A stretch of 64,000 nucleotides of DNA from Candidatus Gastranaerophilales bacterium (GTDB lineage Bacteria; Cyanobacteriota; Vampirovibrionia; Gastranaerophilales; Gastranaerophilaceae), in contig CALUTI010000003.1 of NCBI GenBank assembly GCA_944323695.1, forward strand, positions 1-64,000, given 5' to 3'. Numbering within the stretch: the first letter of the stretch is position 1; every line of letters begins with the position of its first letter. The position numbers and the translations under genes are program-made. The notes beneath the pieces were generated by a model. That model made no database searches, was not told the DNA's origin, and saw only the letters and a list, made by a program, of their open reading frames with translations. Below are positions 1 to 9,952 of this stretch, one piece after another.

Positions 1-69
1 CGTTCGACTTGCATGTATGAAGCACGCCGCCAGCGTTCGTCCTGAGCCAGGATCAAACTCTCCATTGTC
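1..69 (-). rRNA. rrs: 16S rRNA, 5' end only (partial)
   Basis: The reverse complement reads AGAGTTTGATCCTGGCTCAG followed by the conserved GACGAACGCTGGCGGCG and CATGCAAGTCGAACG, which is the universal 5' end of bacterial 16S rRNA. The gene continues beyond the left edge. The mature 5' end is placed near position 69 by comparison with known 16S genes and could be off by a few bases. The fragment is too short for reliable taxonomy. Confidence 0.97.
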
Positions 70-844
70 AGAAAGTTTATGTCCATCGTTTATATGCGGC
101 TAGCATATAAACTGCTCGACTTTATTTTATTCGCTTGCTTTCGCTTCGCGTGTTTAGAATCATTTTTGTTGAATTAACAAGTATTAATTTCGACAATTAT
201 TGAATGTTCACTATTTAATAGATTACATTCAAGTTTTCAGCTATTCTGTTTTCAATGTTCGGTCAAAACATGCGCCACCATTTCTTAGGTAGTTATTTTT
301 CATTTTGCAGACTACAAGCTAAGTGCTTGGGGCTAGCTAGAACAGGCAGATGTGCAAAATCATTTAATGCCTTTCTCACACTCGGATTTGGGTCATCCCC
401 TCGTCCTCAACCGCTCTTTACTCGCGGTAATTATTATCTTATTACTTCAATTTTTTTTGTCAAGAGGTTTTTTAAAATATTTTTTATTTTTCTTAAAACT
501 TCTTAACTTTGCTATTTATTTTAAAAAGTTCATTGTGCACTGGGCACATAAATCATCTTATTCCAAAGATTTTTAAAAATCAAGACATGTTTTTCATGTT
601 TTTTTTAAATTTTTCAGCTTTTTTAAAATTTCAAGCTATACAAGAGTTTTAGGCATTTACAAATGTTAATAATCCGCATTATGGAATGTTTGCACAATGA
701 CTTTGACGTAAAATTGGCATGAAAGTTCCCGACTTTTGCATGAATTTTCTTTATTAATATATATTAACAAATTTGTTATTTTACATGCCATGACTTAATA
801 TATATATTATAAATATTGCAATTGAATAGAATGGGAGATTATCT
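70..844. other. Intergenic: rRNA leader and divergent upstream region
   Basis: This stretch has no credible protein gene. Positions 70 to about 430 would be the transcribed 16S leader on the minus strand. Positions 500-840 are very A/T-rich and hold the upstream region of the plus-strand gene at 845, which has a GGGAGA ribosome-binding site at about 831-836. Open frames across 255-576 run through the leader and have no ribosome-binding site or recognisable content. Confidence 0.6.
435..463 (-). promoter_or_regulatory. Probable rRNA operon promoter
   Basis: On the minus strand there is a perfect TTGACA (463-458), a 16-base A/T-rich spacer and TAAGAT (441-436), facing the 16S gene about 370 bases downstream. 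A perfect -35 box with A-tracts and a long leader is typical of rRNA promoters. An overlapping GATAAT at 438-433 is an alternative -10 box with a 19-base spacer. Confidence 0.55.
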
Positions 845-1246
845 ATGATTAAAACATTAAAACATGCCACACTTTCTTTAGCGGTAATATTGGCATGCTC
901 AACAGCTGCTTTTGCTGACGGCAATGCTTTCACTCCGCTGAATTTTGATGATGCAAGCTACAGCGGCTCACAAACCAGCACAACAATTTCACCTGTTCAA
1001 ACCACTAACCCACAGGAAATTGCAGGCAACGACAAAATGCAAAATGCCATTTTGCAACTTGATAACGCTCAAGTTGATGTCAGAAACGAGTTATTAAACT
1101 ACAAGGCCAAATATTCGGATATTGATGCACAATATAAATTAATCAAAGCTGAAAGAAAAGCTCTTAATCAACAAGTTAAAGCGATTGAAAAAAGAATAAA
1201 GCAAATTGATAAGGCTAAAGAAAAAATCAGAAAAAATATGTTATAA
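845..1246 (+). CDS. Small secreted coiled-coil protein, unknown function
   Basis: A 133-residue protein that I do not recognise. It begins with a clear signal peptide (charged MIKTLKH, hydrophobic LSLAVILACSTAAFA, cleavage expected after AFA), so it should be periplasmic or exported. A Ser/Thr-rich linker (about residues 30-60) is followed by a Lys/Glu/Gln-rich helical region (about 65-133) with heptad-like spacing, probably a coiled coil. ATG follows GGGAGA at good distance. It is monocistronic, diverges from the rRNA operon and ends at a strong hairpin terminator. Because of the leader, secretion is better supported than any specific role. Confidence 0.75.
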   Translation: MIKTLKHATLSLAVILACSTAAFADGNAFTPLNFDDASYSGSQTSTTISPVQTTNPQEIAGNDKMQNAILQLDNAQVDVRNELLNYKAKYSDIDAQYKLIKAERKALNQQVKAIEKRIKQIDKAKEKIRKNML

Positions 1247-1251
1247 GTATA

Positions 1252-1279
1252 AAAGCCGGTTTAAAAACCGGCTTTTTAG
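1252..1279. terminator. Bidirectional intrinsic terminator (AAGCCGGTTT type)
   Basis: The inverted repeat AAGCCGGTTT / AAACCGGCTT is flanked by A on one side and T on the other. It lies between two convergent genes and can serve both. Near-identical hairpins end other genes at 32738, 54067 and 59379. Confidence 0.85.
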
Positions 1280-1280
1280 T

Positions 1281-1703
1281 TTATGCTTCTTTAGCTTGCT
1301 GACTTTGTTTAAATCTGTAATAAACATCCAGATATAATTTATTTTTGTGGTCACCTTCCGGAGTTTCGTTAAATTCTTTTACTTTTTCATCTTTTATCTC
1401 CGGATACAGTTTAGAAACCATATATTCATAAGATTTTGCACCGCCGTCACCGATTGCAGGTTTTGCAGCTCTAACTATATTAACTCCGTATTTTGCAATA
1501 ACAGCTTCGTATTCTTTTGCTTTTTTGTCATCTACATTAACCAGAATACCTTCTTTAGTTTGTTCCATGTCTTTAATATCTGCAAATTTTGCCGTTTCCT
1601 GACCTATTTGGCGCATAACTTGATGCGACTGTGGTCCGAATTTTTTCAATTCCGAATACGGAATTAAAAATGTACCTGAAAAACTAACTGGATTTACGTT
1701 CAT
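1281..1703 (-). CDS. Hypothetical cytosolic protein with N-terminal VSFSG motif
   Basis: A 140-residue soluble protein with no signal peptide or membrane segment. The start MNVNPVSFSG resembles the xSFKG/xxFxG start seen in the 788-residue protein further along the window, which suggests a lineage-specific N-terminal tag; that link is inference. The body is rich in Lys/Glu and ends in a helical Lys/Gln tail. AAAGGGGAAAG precedes the ATG and supports the start. It converges on the 845-1246 gene and shares its terminator. Function unknown. Confidence 0.7.
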   Translation of the reverse strand: MNVNPVSFSGTFLIPYSELKKFGPQSHQVMRQIGQETAKFADIKDMEQTKEGILVNVDDKKAKEYEAVIAKYGVNIVRAAKPAIGDGGAKSYEYMVSKLYPEIKDEKVKEFNETPEGDHKNKLYLDVYYRFKQSQQAKEA

Positions 1704-1942
1704 AACTTTCCCCTTTCATTGTTTTACTGCCGTTTGGTTATACACAAATAAAAACATGGAAAAATGATTTATTGCTACAGACGCACTTTGACCATACCAT
1801 ACAGGCATTATAACTGGATTTCAGCCCTTTTTAAAACCATCTTTACATTTTGTTACATTTGATGTATAAGTCGATATTCTACAGAACTTCCTGTGGCAGG
1901 ACAACGTATTGTCTTTACATAAAAACTATTATCGAACCCTTT

Positions 1943-2064
1943 GTTCACTTTTTCTTTTCTTGTTTGCTCGCGTTAAACGGGACTGCAACGCCGTCGCCTG
2001 CGCGCCGCCGTTTCGCCCTCTGCTCGCAATCCGCTTTATTGCGATGCAAAAAGAAAAAGTGAAC
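1943..2064. repeat. Hairpin element with 16-bp perfect arms and GC-rich core, in intergenic 1704-2334
   Basis: The sequence GTTCACTTTTTCTTTT at 1943-1958 is repeated in exact inverse at 2049-2064. The ~90 bases between are markedly GC-richer than the surroundings. The rest of the 630-base intergenic region (1704-2334) holds the promoter area of the 1281-1703 gene and a smaller CCGCGCC/GGCGCGG hairpin near 2167-2189. Two overlapping open frames here show unlikely composition and no ribosome-binding sites, so I do not call them genes. Confidence 0.6.
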
Positions 2065-2334
2065 CGAAAAAGAAAAACACGCGTGTTTACTTGCAATCCT
2101 ACGGATTGCTCAAGCCCTAACGGGCGCACATCCGTGCCGTTGCAAGCTGACGCTTGCAATTGTTTACCGCGCCTATAATCACGGCGCGGCTAGGCAAAAC
2201 CAGAGCGTTGTCGTGCCTCAGGCACCTGAGTTATTGTAATGATTGGCGAGGGCCGGTCGAGAGTTTCTTTGGGTACTATCGGTACAAGAAAGTACCATGT
2301 TCCCATAAGAGTTTTTATGGAAAAATTTTATTAA

Positions 2335-4323
2335 CTATTCATCAATATATATTCTTAAATAATTCCAGTAGCTGCGGAAAACTTTTTTGACGTAATTTTT
2401 TGTCTCTGAATACGGGATTTGTTCAACAAATTCGTCTGTGTCCGCATAATTTATATTTTTCTGCCAGCGGCCGATTGAACCTATTCCGCCATTATATGCA
2501 GCAATTGCTGATATATCAAGATTATTGAGCATGCTTCTTAGTTGTGCATAATAGGAATTACCAATTTTTATATTCAATTCCGGCTTGTATAAATCATCAT
2601 CACTTGTCAGACCATAGCCGTAATGGGAACTTATTTCTTTAGCTGTAGCCGGCATAAGCTGCATTAAGCCTCTTGCACCAACTGAACTTTTTGCTTCCGG
2701 ATTGAAATAACTTTCCTCACGAACCAATGCAAGCATCAACGGCGCATCATTTCCGACAGCTTTTGCATAATTTTGGATTTCCTCATAAAAATCTATCGGA
2801 TAAACCAAGCGCCAGCGCAAATCACTTCTTTCAGGTTTCGGATAAATCTTTTCCATTGCATCACGTGCGACAAGCATGGAATGAGAATAATCTCCTTTTT
2901 GATAGTATATCCAGCTTTTTATAAAGTCATCATCCGTTATTTCCATCATCAAGTCGTAATCTTTAAGCTCTGCAAGTTTAAAAATTACGTCATTTTTAGA
3001 AACATTAGTATAAGGATATTCAACAGGTTGTTCTTTTATATATGCATTAAGTATTGATGTTTTAATATGCTTCATTGCCAAATACGCACGATAAGCGTAA
3101 TATGTATCCGGATAATTCGCTATTGTGCTTTTATAATAAGTCATATATTCATCATAATTATTTTCGCGTTCTGCAATTTTACCAAGCCAGAACATAACCA
3201 TTGGGGCATTATTATCTTTTTCAAATTTATTCAGAAAATCCTTACCGATTTTAGATGCGTTCGTGTAATCTCTTGCTTTTATGCGTTCAAAAAATAAATT
3301 TGCCATTGCGTTCGGTGCATATAAGCCGTTCGGAAAATTCAAATAAAGCTGTCTGTAGCAGCCCTCCTGATATTCGGCAGAGGCCGCCTGGCATTTAAGG
3401 CTCCATATATAATCTTTTCCTTTTGGCGTAGAAAGATTATACAAAAAGTCTATATCCTCTTTTTTGGAATTAGACATGCTAAGATAGGTATCTATAACAT
3501 CGCGTATAGACTGTTCATCCGTATATTGAGTATAATTCTGCAAACCGTATTGCGTTAAGTATTTTGCTCTTGAATAATTATTCAATGCGTATGAATTTTT
3601 TACATCAAGTGCCCAGCTTTCTTTTAAGTCAGTATTCGCAAGTAAGTTTTTTGTATTATCATAATCACCAACAAGATAATAACTGTTTGCCATCAGTAAA
3701 TAATCATCTTTTGTGATTTCTTTATCAAGCGTTAACCAATTTTCAACAGCGTTTATAGCAAGACGCCCTTTGGGAGCTCTTTCAAGATAGTGTCTGAAAG
3801 ACATTTCTATATCATCTTTCACAGACATTGGAAAAATTTTGCTATTTCTATACTTGTTTAAATTTATTAACCCCAAATAATATTCTGATGCGATAGCATA
3901 ATCGGTATTTGGAAAATCTTTAATAATTTGCTCAAAATATTTTTTTGCCTGATTAGGTTCATCTTCCACAAGCATCTGTGCCGCTGAATATTTTGCCTTT
4001 ATACTGATTTTATTTTTCGGATAATTATTGAATAAAAGCTGATATTGTTTCATTTCGGATTTTTTATCGCCAAGCTCTTTTGCGCAAAGCGCCTGATGAT
4101 AAATGGCATAAGGTTTAAGATTAGACAAAAAACTTACACGTGAAAATAAATAGTAAGAGTTTTGATAGTCTTTATTAGCGTAATCCTTTAAAGCACCGCT
4201 GTATATTTGCATTGTTTTTTCAACAGGCTGATATACATACGCAAATAAAAAACCGATTACGAAACAAACCCCAACAATTATTGAACCTGTTATGATTTTA
4301 AGTTTTTTGCTCATCTCAATCAT
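2335..4323 (-). CDS. Lytic transglycosylase with TPR-like superhelix (Slt family)
   Basis: A ~662-residue protein that should cleave the glycan strands of peptidoglycan, forming 1,6-anhydromuramyl ends. An N-terminal membrane anchor (IITGSIIVGVCFVIGFLFAYVY, about residues 10-32) is followed by ~450 residues of tandem helical repeats of TPR/Slt type. The C-terminal ~150 residues are the SLT domain, with the catalytic Glu in ALVREESYFNP, then GLMQLMPATA and AIAAYNGG. Domain order matches Slt70-like enzymes. The start is uncertain: GTG (4326), ATG (4323) and a later ATG (4314) lie close together without a strong ribosome-binding site. It probably acts in wall turnover or envelope machine assembly. 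Confidence 0.9.
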   Translation of the reverse strand: MIEMSKKLKIITGSIIVGVCFVIGFLFAYVYQPVEKTMQIYSGALKDYANKDYQNSYYLFSRVSFLSNLKPYAIYHQALCAKELGDKKSEMKQYQLLFNNYPKNKISIKAKYSAAQMLVEDEPNQAKKYFEQIIKDFPNTDYAIASEYYLGLINLNKYRNSKIFPMSVKDDIEMSFRHYLERAPKGRLAINAVENWLTLDKEITKDDYLLMANSYYLVGDYDNTKNLLANTDLKESWALDVKNSYALNNYSRAKYLTQYGLQNYTQYTDEQSIRDVIDTYLSMSNSKKEDIDFLYNLSTPKGKDYIWSLKCQAASAEYQEGCYRQLYLNFPNGLYAPNAMANLFFERIKARDYTNASKIGKDFLNKFEKDNNAPMVMFWLGKIAERENNYDEYMTYYKSTIANYPDTYYAYRAYLAMKHIKTSILNAYIKEQPVEYPYTNVSKNDVIFKLAELKDYDLMMEITDDDFIKSWIYYQKGDYSHSMLVARDAMEKIYPKPERSDLRWRLVYPIDFYEEIQNYAKAVGNDAPLMLALVREESYFNPEAKSSVGARGLMQLMPATAKEISSHYGYGLTSDDDLYKPELNIKIGNSYYAQLRSMLNNLDISAIAAYNGGIGSIGRWQKNINYADTDEFVEQIPYSETKNYVKKVFRSYWNYLRIYIDE

Positions 4324-4362
4324 CACAATAAAAGTTTAACAAAAAATATACCCGTTTGCAAA

Positions 4363-6729
4363 TCAACCTTTTATTATTTGGTTAAATACAGGATGATTAT
4401 TGGTGAAGTTTATAGGAAAATCGGCTTTTGGAGATTGCGTCACAAATGTATTATTATTCTTTTCATCTTTTACATGATAAGATTCAATGGAACGTTTTCC
4501 GGTCAATCTGCGCATAAAGTTATAATAACCTTTTAAGAAGCCTGTCGCCTCATTTTGTTTTTTCTCGATTGCCTCAAGCTCATCACGTGTGTGAGTTCCT
4601 ACAGGCATACCAACAGATTTTCTTGTTAAAATTTCGCCTAAAGTTGTATCAACAAGGGTTACCCAGCTCATGCCGGCAAGTGATCCGTTATACTGGCTTC
4701 TGAAAGTTGAATTAAATAAGTCAATTAATAATGTTTGATAGAACAATCTTGAACCTTCTTGAACAAAACGTTCTTTAAACTTGGTTTCTGCCCCCTCTTT
4801 GTCATTACCGTTGGATTTCAACATTACCATGTTATAGTTATCAGTCATCAAAAACCAGATCGTTGCGGCAGATGCAGCTGTTTTGGCAAGGTTTGAAAGC
4901 TCGGCATTAGAAATATTTGACATTGTCGTTGCATTAAATGCTTTTAAAATATTATCATTTACATAAGATTGGAATTTTTTAGGTGTCATGCCTTTTTTAA
5001 CAGCTTCTTTACCAATATTTTCGATTGTTTTTGCCAAAACTTCAACATCTTTTTTAGAAAGTTCCTGTGCAAGTTGTTCGGCTGTTTTTGGAGCAGCTTT
5101 CGGCTTTTTCATAAACATTTTAACTGCTTTATCAACCAATCTGTATGGCAACGTAACTGTATTGAATGCGAATTTAAACGGTGCTATTACAAAATTCACT
5201 GCAGGTTTTACATATTTTTTATTTTTTGCACCCAAATGTATTATACCATTTGAATCAGTAACTTTTGCAGCAATATTTTGATATTTTGCAGCCAAATCTT
5301 TATAACCGTTTTGATTAAGTACATCTACAATTTTATCAAACTTTTCTTTGCTTATTGTATGATCAGGGATTACAGTCAATCTTTTATATAATTTTTGGAA
5401 AGGTTCCTGAACAATTTTAAACATATTGTCAACAGGCTTCAGTTTTCTTAAACCTTTAATTCCAAAACCGGCAGCTATTACAACGGCAGATGTTTTCATT
5501 AAAGTGTCAAAGGTTAATAAAGGTTTTTGCTGCTGTGTTTTATCATCTTTTTTGGCAAAATCAGGATTTGCTTTAAAGGATGTATCCGGCTTTATATCTT
5601 TTTCAGGTGCATTATTCTTTTCATTTTCGGCACGGGCTTCTTCAGGAGTTAAACGTTTGATGTGCTTGCCGTTTGCAAGACGTGAAAATGCTTCCGTGAA
5701 CAATACCGTTGCACCCGTCATAAGCATAATACCGAATTTTGAATTATTAATATATTTATTCAATGCGCCAAGTGTTATTAATGTTAAATATCCGCTTGTC
5801 AAAATTCTTGTAGCTTCCTGATTAAACCTTGTTTTCTTTTCTTTTTCAGCTTTTTTAGGATCATCATCCATCATACGGGAAAGGTTATACGCGTCGTTTG
5901 CAAGGAATATTGCAGGCGGCAAGCCTGAAACAAGGCGGTTTAAAGCTCGTTCATGCTTTGTATCATAGGCTCCGTATTTTTCTTTATCAAACATTTTGAC
6001 AGAGCGCTGGAACATCTCTGACGAAACTTCCGCTTCTGTTAATTCACCGTTTGCGAGTTTGGAGGCTAATTTTTTTTGAGTTTCAAAAAGTCCCTGCAAA
6101 GAATTCATTTTTGCGTCAATTTTGGAACGCTGTCTGATATTCTTGAAAAACGGTTTTGCAAGAACATTTTCAGACCATTTTTTAAATGGTTTAATTTTGC
6201 CTAAAAGTTCAACCGATCCGTTTAACAAGTCAGCAGGCAGAATTGTAAATGGATATTTCAAACCATCCCAAATCAACTGAGGGATACTTTTCTTATAAAT
6301 TGTTGCCTCATTGCCCTCAACTTTTAGCATTTTTTTAGAAAGTTTTGAATCTTTTAAATGGTCAAAAAGATCACTGCCGATATTGCCTATATATTTATTG
6401 GTAAACTCTTTAAATTCAGAAATATTAAACTTGCCAACCAGTTTATATGAAGGAGCTGCCCTTAATGCAACGCCGATTGCTCCAAGAGCACCTAATAAAA
6501 CCAAAGTCGGATTTATTGGCTTACGTTTTTTGGGTTCGTCTTTAGTTTCGCCCATAAAAGAAAGACCTTTAAAAGATAAATCGTTTGAATTATGTTTTAA
6601 AGGTCTCTCAAAATATCGATTATTAGGTTGTGTCATGGGATAGGAACTCAATGGGAGCGATTTATCAGACACCATGCCTGTCAGATGTCGTTTATTACCG
6701 CTATAAAATTGAGTTTGGTCTACTTTCAT
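4363..6729 (-). CDS. Large hypothetical multi-pass membrane protein
   Basis: A 788-residue protein that I do not recognise. It starts with a long polar segment holding NDLSFKGLSFMG, then has several hydrophobic stretches: VLLGALGAIGVALRAA (about residue 77), a pair near 310-345 (YLTLITLGALNKYI and FGIMLMTGATVLF), one near 415 (TSAVVIAAGFGIKGL) and one near 610 (AAASAATIWFLMT). Between them lie Lys-rich helical regions, including a Lys/Pro/Ala-rich stretch. It is probably an inner-membrane protein with large cytoplasmic parts. It stands alone upstream of the transglycosylase gene (36-base gap), so cotranscription is possible. Confidence 0.7.
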   Translation of the reverse strand: MKVDQTQFYSGNKRHLTGMVSDKSLPLSSYPMTQPNNRYFERPLKHNSNDLSFKGLSFMGETKDEPKKRKPINPTLVLLGALGAIGVALRAAPSYKLVGKFNISEFKEFTNKYIGNIGSDLFDHLKDSKLSKKMLKVEGNEATIYKKSIPQLIWDGLKYPFTILPADLLNGSVELLGKIKPFKKWSENVLAKPFFKNIRQRSKIDAKMNSLQGLFETQKKLASKLANGELTEAEVSSEMFQRSVKMFDKEKYGAYDTKHERALNRLVSGLPPAIFLANDAYNLSRMMDDDPKKAEKEKKTRFNQEATRILTSGYLTLITLGALNKYINNSKFGIMLMTGATVLFTEAFSRLANGKHIKRLTPEEARAENEKNNAPEKDIKPDTSFKANPDFAKKDDKTQQQKPLLTFDTLMKTSAVVIAAGFGIKGLRKLKPVDNMFKIVQEPFQKLYKRLTVIPDHTISKEKFDKIVDVLNQNGYKDLAAKYQNIAAKVTDSNGIIHLGAKNKKYVKPAVNFVIAPFKFAFNTVTLPYRLVDKAVKMFMKKPKAAPKTAEQLAQELSKKDVEVLAKTIENIGKEAVKKGMTPKKFQSYVNDNILKAFNATTMSNISNAELSNLAKTAASAATIWFLMTDNYNMVMLKSNGNDKEGAETKFKERFVQEGSRLFYQTLLIDLFNSTFRSQYNGSLAGMSWVTLVDTTLGEILTRKSVGMPVGTHTRDELEAIEKKQNEATGFLKGYYNFMRRLTGKRSIESYHVKDEKNNNTFVTQSPKADFPINFTNNHPVFNQIIKG

Positions 6730-6843
6730 CGTCCTCCACCCATTGAACCTATTCTCACTCTAATAAAACAAAAAAGCAATATTTTTTGTTAGTTTTTTAA
6801 CTTTTTTTTACAAATTAATAATAAAACAATATTCACTAAAAAA

Positions 6844-6875
6844 ACGGACTGAAAAACTTCAATCCGTACAAAAAT
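6844..6875 (-). terminator. Intrinsic terminator downstream of mutL
   Basis: On the minus strand ACGGATTGAAG / CTTCAGTCCGT-like arms (6844-6867) form a hairpin followed by a run of T. It sits within the 315-base gap 6730-7044 between mutL and the 788-residue protein. No gene is visible in this gap, which is A/T-rich and also holds the promoter of the latter gene. Confidence 0.7.
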
Positions 6876-7044
6876 TTTTTTCCCTTTTTTCCTACACATG
6901 TTTACGGCAAAATAAAATTTTTCTACAATTATAAATCAAAAAAATTTCATCACTAAAACGCTGCATTCCTTATGGCAAGTAGATTTCAACCCTATTTTAA
7001 TTTATATTTACAATTCGTTACATTTCTTTTCATACAATACAAAA

Positions 7045-8811
7045 CTAACTTTGTCTTTGAAAGAATGAAGCAATTTCTTTATGCGGAATAATATGTGAAA
7101 TAGGGCGTCCATGCGGGCAAGTATAAGGCATTTTAGTTTTACGCCATTTTTTTATAATTTCCTGCATCTGCCACAAAGAAAGTTTTTGCCCGGCTTTAAC
7201 GGAAGCTTTACAAGAAGTTGTTATAAGAATTTTTTCTTCAAGCCTGTCAATATCACCTTCTATATTTTCCAATATATCCGCAATGATTTCTTTAGGGTTA
7301 ACTTTTGCAATAAGCATGGGAATTTTTCTAAATATAAGCTCATTATCATTTAGAATTTCTATCCCGAAACCGAATTTTTCAAACTTTTCCAAATTCTCTT
7401 TTATAATTGCCATATCAACAGATGAAACCGAAATCACATCCGATACAAAAAGCATTTGAGAGGCTATTTGTTTTTCGGATTTTAATTTTTCATAAATATA
7501 TCTTTCTTCTGCAATATGCTGGTCAACAATCTCAAGACCTTCCTCCTGCTCGATTAAAATATAAGTATTTTTATATTGTCCGATAATATTTTCTTCAGGT
7601 TCGGGCTCATTAACAACTGTCGGCTGTATAATTGTTTTTTGTTCGACATTTTCTTCTTTTGGCGCTGTAAATTCATCCTGAATTTTTTGCATTAAAATAT
7701 CGGAAACATACATTGTATCATCGTCGCTGTCAATTTTCAAATCTTTTCTGGACACAGGCTGCAGCTCAACGATATTACTTTCTTCAGAAATATTTTGGGG
7801 AATCGGCTGCATTTGACGTTCAACATAATTTGCGAGACCGCCTTCTACAGCTGTTCTTACAAAATTAAAAATCTGATTTGTATTTTTGTATCGAACTTCC
7901 TTCTTTGTAGGATGGACATTCACATCCACATCATGCGGCGGAAGTTCAAGATTTAAAACAACAAAAGGATATTTGTTATTTGCAATAAGAGTTTTATAAA
8001 CCGTATCAACAGCTTTTTGCATAATAGGGCATTTTACGGCGCGTGAATTTATATACAGATGATAATTCTTTTTGCTTGAGCGCGTATAATCAGGCTTGCT
8101 GACCATGCCGGTGATTTTCAAATGTGAAATTTCATCGGTTTTCAAAACAGGTTTCAAATTTTCAACCAAATCTGATGAATAAACCTCTTTAAGAGTCTGT
8201 GACAAATCCCCCTGCCCCGTTGTTTTTAAAACCGTTTTTCCGTTTCGTTTCAGTTCAAATGCGACTTCTGTATTAATAATAGCAAGAGACTGCACAATTT
8301 CCTGAATATATGAAAATTCCGTATTTGGATTTCTTAAAAATTTAAGACGCACAGGAAGATTATAGAAAAGGTCTTTAACCTCCATGATTGTACCGATTGC
8401 GCAGCCGGTTTCAGCCTTTTTAACCTCGGAATTTTCACATTTAACCTTTGTCCCGGTCTCAAAATCTTTTGTTCTTGTCGTACAGGTCAATTTCGAAATA
8501 GAAATAATACTTGCAAGCGCTTCCCCGCGAAAGCCCAGAGTATGTATATCGAATAAATCTTCATCATTTTGAATTTTGCTTGTGGCATGCTTTGAAAATG
8601 CAAGCATAATGTCATCAGGATGAATTCCGGAACCGTTATCGGCAACCCTTATATCGCGGCAGTCATTTGTAATTTCAATACTTATTTTTGAAGCACCCGC
8701 ATCAACGGAATTTTCGGTTAATTCCTTTACAACTGATGCCGGACGCTCTATTACTTCTCCAGCTGCAATCTGATTGATTAAATGTTTTGACAACTGCTTG
8801 ATTCTTGCCAT
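7045..8811 (-). CDS. mutL: DNA mismatch repair protein MutL
   Basis: A 588-residue MutL that couples mismatch recognition by MutS to strand incision. The GHKL ATPase domain is intact: IAAGEVIERPASVVKEL, DNGSGI, and TLGFRGEAL. The linker is acidic and poorly conserved (about 330-400). The C-terminal dimerisation domain carries endonuclease-type motifs: DQHIAEERYIYE (the usual DQHAxxExxxxE with Ile for Ala), SCKASVKAG and CPHGRP. It is therefore probably a nicking MutL of the kind found in bacteria lacking MutH. MutL status matters for this window because mismatch repair affects the slippage rate of dinucleotide and some mononucleotide tracts such as those in the prepilin genes. It lies 7 bases downstream of the PiT-like gene. 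Confidence 0.97.
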   Translation of the reverse strand: MARIKQLSKHLINQIAAGEVIERPASVVKELTENSVDAGASKISIEITNDCRDIRVADNGSGIHPDDIMLAFSKHATSKIQNDEDLFDIHTLGFRGEALASIISISKLTCTTRTKDFETGTKVKCENSEVKKAETGCAIGTIMEVKDLFYNLPVRLKFLRNPNTEFSYIQEIVQSLAIINTEVAFELKRNGKTVLKTTGQGDLSQTLKEVYSSDLVENLKPVLKTDEISHLKITGMVSKPDYTRSSKKNYHLYINSRAVKCPIMQKAVDTVYKTLIANNKYPFVVLNLELPPHDVDVNVHPTKKEVRYKNTNQIFNFVRTAVEGGLANYVERQMQPIPQNISEESNIVELQPVSRKDLKIDSDDDTMYVSDILMQKIQDEFTAPKEENVEQKTIIQPTVVNEPEPEENIIGQYKNTYILIEQEEGLEIVDQHIAEERYIYEKLKSEKQIASQMLFVSDVISVSSVDMAIIKENLEKFEKFGFGIEILNDNELIFRKIPMLIAKVNPKEIIADILENIEGDIDRLEEKILITTSCKASVKAGQKLSLWQMQEIIKKWRKTKMPYTCPHGRPISHIIPHKEIASFFQRQS

Positions 8812-8818
8812 TTTGCAC

Positions 8819-9838
8819 CTACAAGTTTATAAAATGCATAATAAAGAAATCTTTTACCACATGAAATTTAGTAAGAATTAATACTGTCAAGAGTGACACT
8901 ATCATACCAAACGTTACCTTTGCAAGATCTTTCAAAATGTGTTTGTACATTTTTTTCGGTGATTCAAAACGTAATCTGTGATAAAGTGCAATTTCACGAC
9001 CAGCAAGCAAGCCTAAGAACACCCAGGTTGTTGACATCGGAATATTATTTAATTGTATAAAGTATAACAATAATGACGCATAAATTAAATCAATAATCGT
9101 AGCCGATCTCGGGTCTTGAACATTTGTTTTCATTTTAACAATATTTTGGATTTCGCCGCCTCTGTTAAAGGCAATATATCCCATAAATATAGTGCATGCA
9201 ACAAGAACAAAGATTAACTCACCCAATGAGGCTTTTCTCGGCAGATATACAAAAAGGTTTGCCGCATCCTGCATAATCCATTGCGACCACAAAAATGCCG
9301 TTGAGCACCATTTTGCAACCATCCACCACTTAGAAATCTCTTTAGAATGCTTTTTTTGTGTGTAATAAAAATATCTTTCAATAGGTCTTGCAATAATATT
9401 ATAAATAATTAACGCACAAACAAATGCAACTGCGTAACCAATAAAAGATTTTGTGAGCATTAAGCCGATAACGTGGGCATCACTCACAGAAAACATACTT
9501 AATATTAAAAACGCTGTGGCAACAGGAATGCCATAGCGTGTCAAAATTAATAATATAATCGGCGGTAAAACATGTATTATCGTAAAAGTATGAGTAACAG
9601 GTATTCGGTCCAAACGTCCGAACGACATATCACCGTCATTTACTACCCAGCCTATACCTATCGTTAATATTAAAACAATACTTGTAAAAGCCCATATATA
9701 TAATGAATTCGTCTTCTTGTTTGCACTTAAAAATGTTCCCAACGTCTGAATAATATCATTGGAAACACATGAGAACATCGCAAGAAGGAAGCCGGTAATC
9801 ATAAAAAATGTGTTTAAAGTAAAGCCGTATTCTAACAT
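8819..9838 (-). CDS. PiT-like membrane transporter (probable inorganic phosphate permease)
   Basis: About 339 residues with roughly nine hydrophobic segments. Two inversely repeated short motifs recall the PiT family: SNDIIQTLGTFLSANKK near the N terminus (PiT proteins have a xNDxANxxGT motif) and NNIPMSTTWVFLGLLAGRE in the C-terminal third (PiT PVSTTH). A proton- or cation-coupled phosphate import role is inferred from these two motifs only. I start it at ATG 9838, preceded by GGAGG, and not at the upstream TTG. It is cotranscribed with mutL by spacing. A different ion specificity is possible. Confidence 0.6.
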   Translation of the reverse strand: MLEYGFTLNTFFMITGFLLAMFSCVSNDIIQTLGTFLSANKKTNSLYIWAFTSIVLILTIGIGWVVNDGDMSFGRLDRIPVTHTFTIIHVLPPIILLILTRYGIPVATAFLILSMFSVSDAHVIGLMLTKSFIGYAVAFVCALIIYNIIARPIERYFYYTQKKHSKEISKWWMVAKWCSTAFLWSQWIMQDAANLFVYLPRKASLGELIFVLVACTIFMGYIAFNRGGEIQNIVKMKTNVQDPRSATIIDLIYASLLLYFIQLNNIPMSTTWVFLGLLAGREIALYHRLRFESPKKMYKHILKDLAKVTFGMIVSLLTVLILTKFHVVKDFFIMHFINL

Positions 9839-9952
9839 ACTTCCTCCATTCAATTTTAATCTACTACAAAAACAAATTCATCTAAACGTTTGATTACAAA
9901 TTTGAAACATTTCTATAAAATAAACCTATATTATTTAATCGGGGGAAGAGAA

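Noticed and set aside
255..576. Two overlapping open frames in the rRNA leader
   Set aside because: They run through the transcribed 16S leader, have no ribosome-binding site and unlikely composition.
1968..2190. Possible tRNA or small protein gene in the GC-rich intergenic island
   Set aside because: No cloverleaf with a T-loop GTTC in the right place and no ribosome-binding site could be seen.
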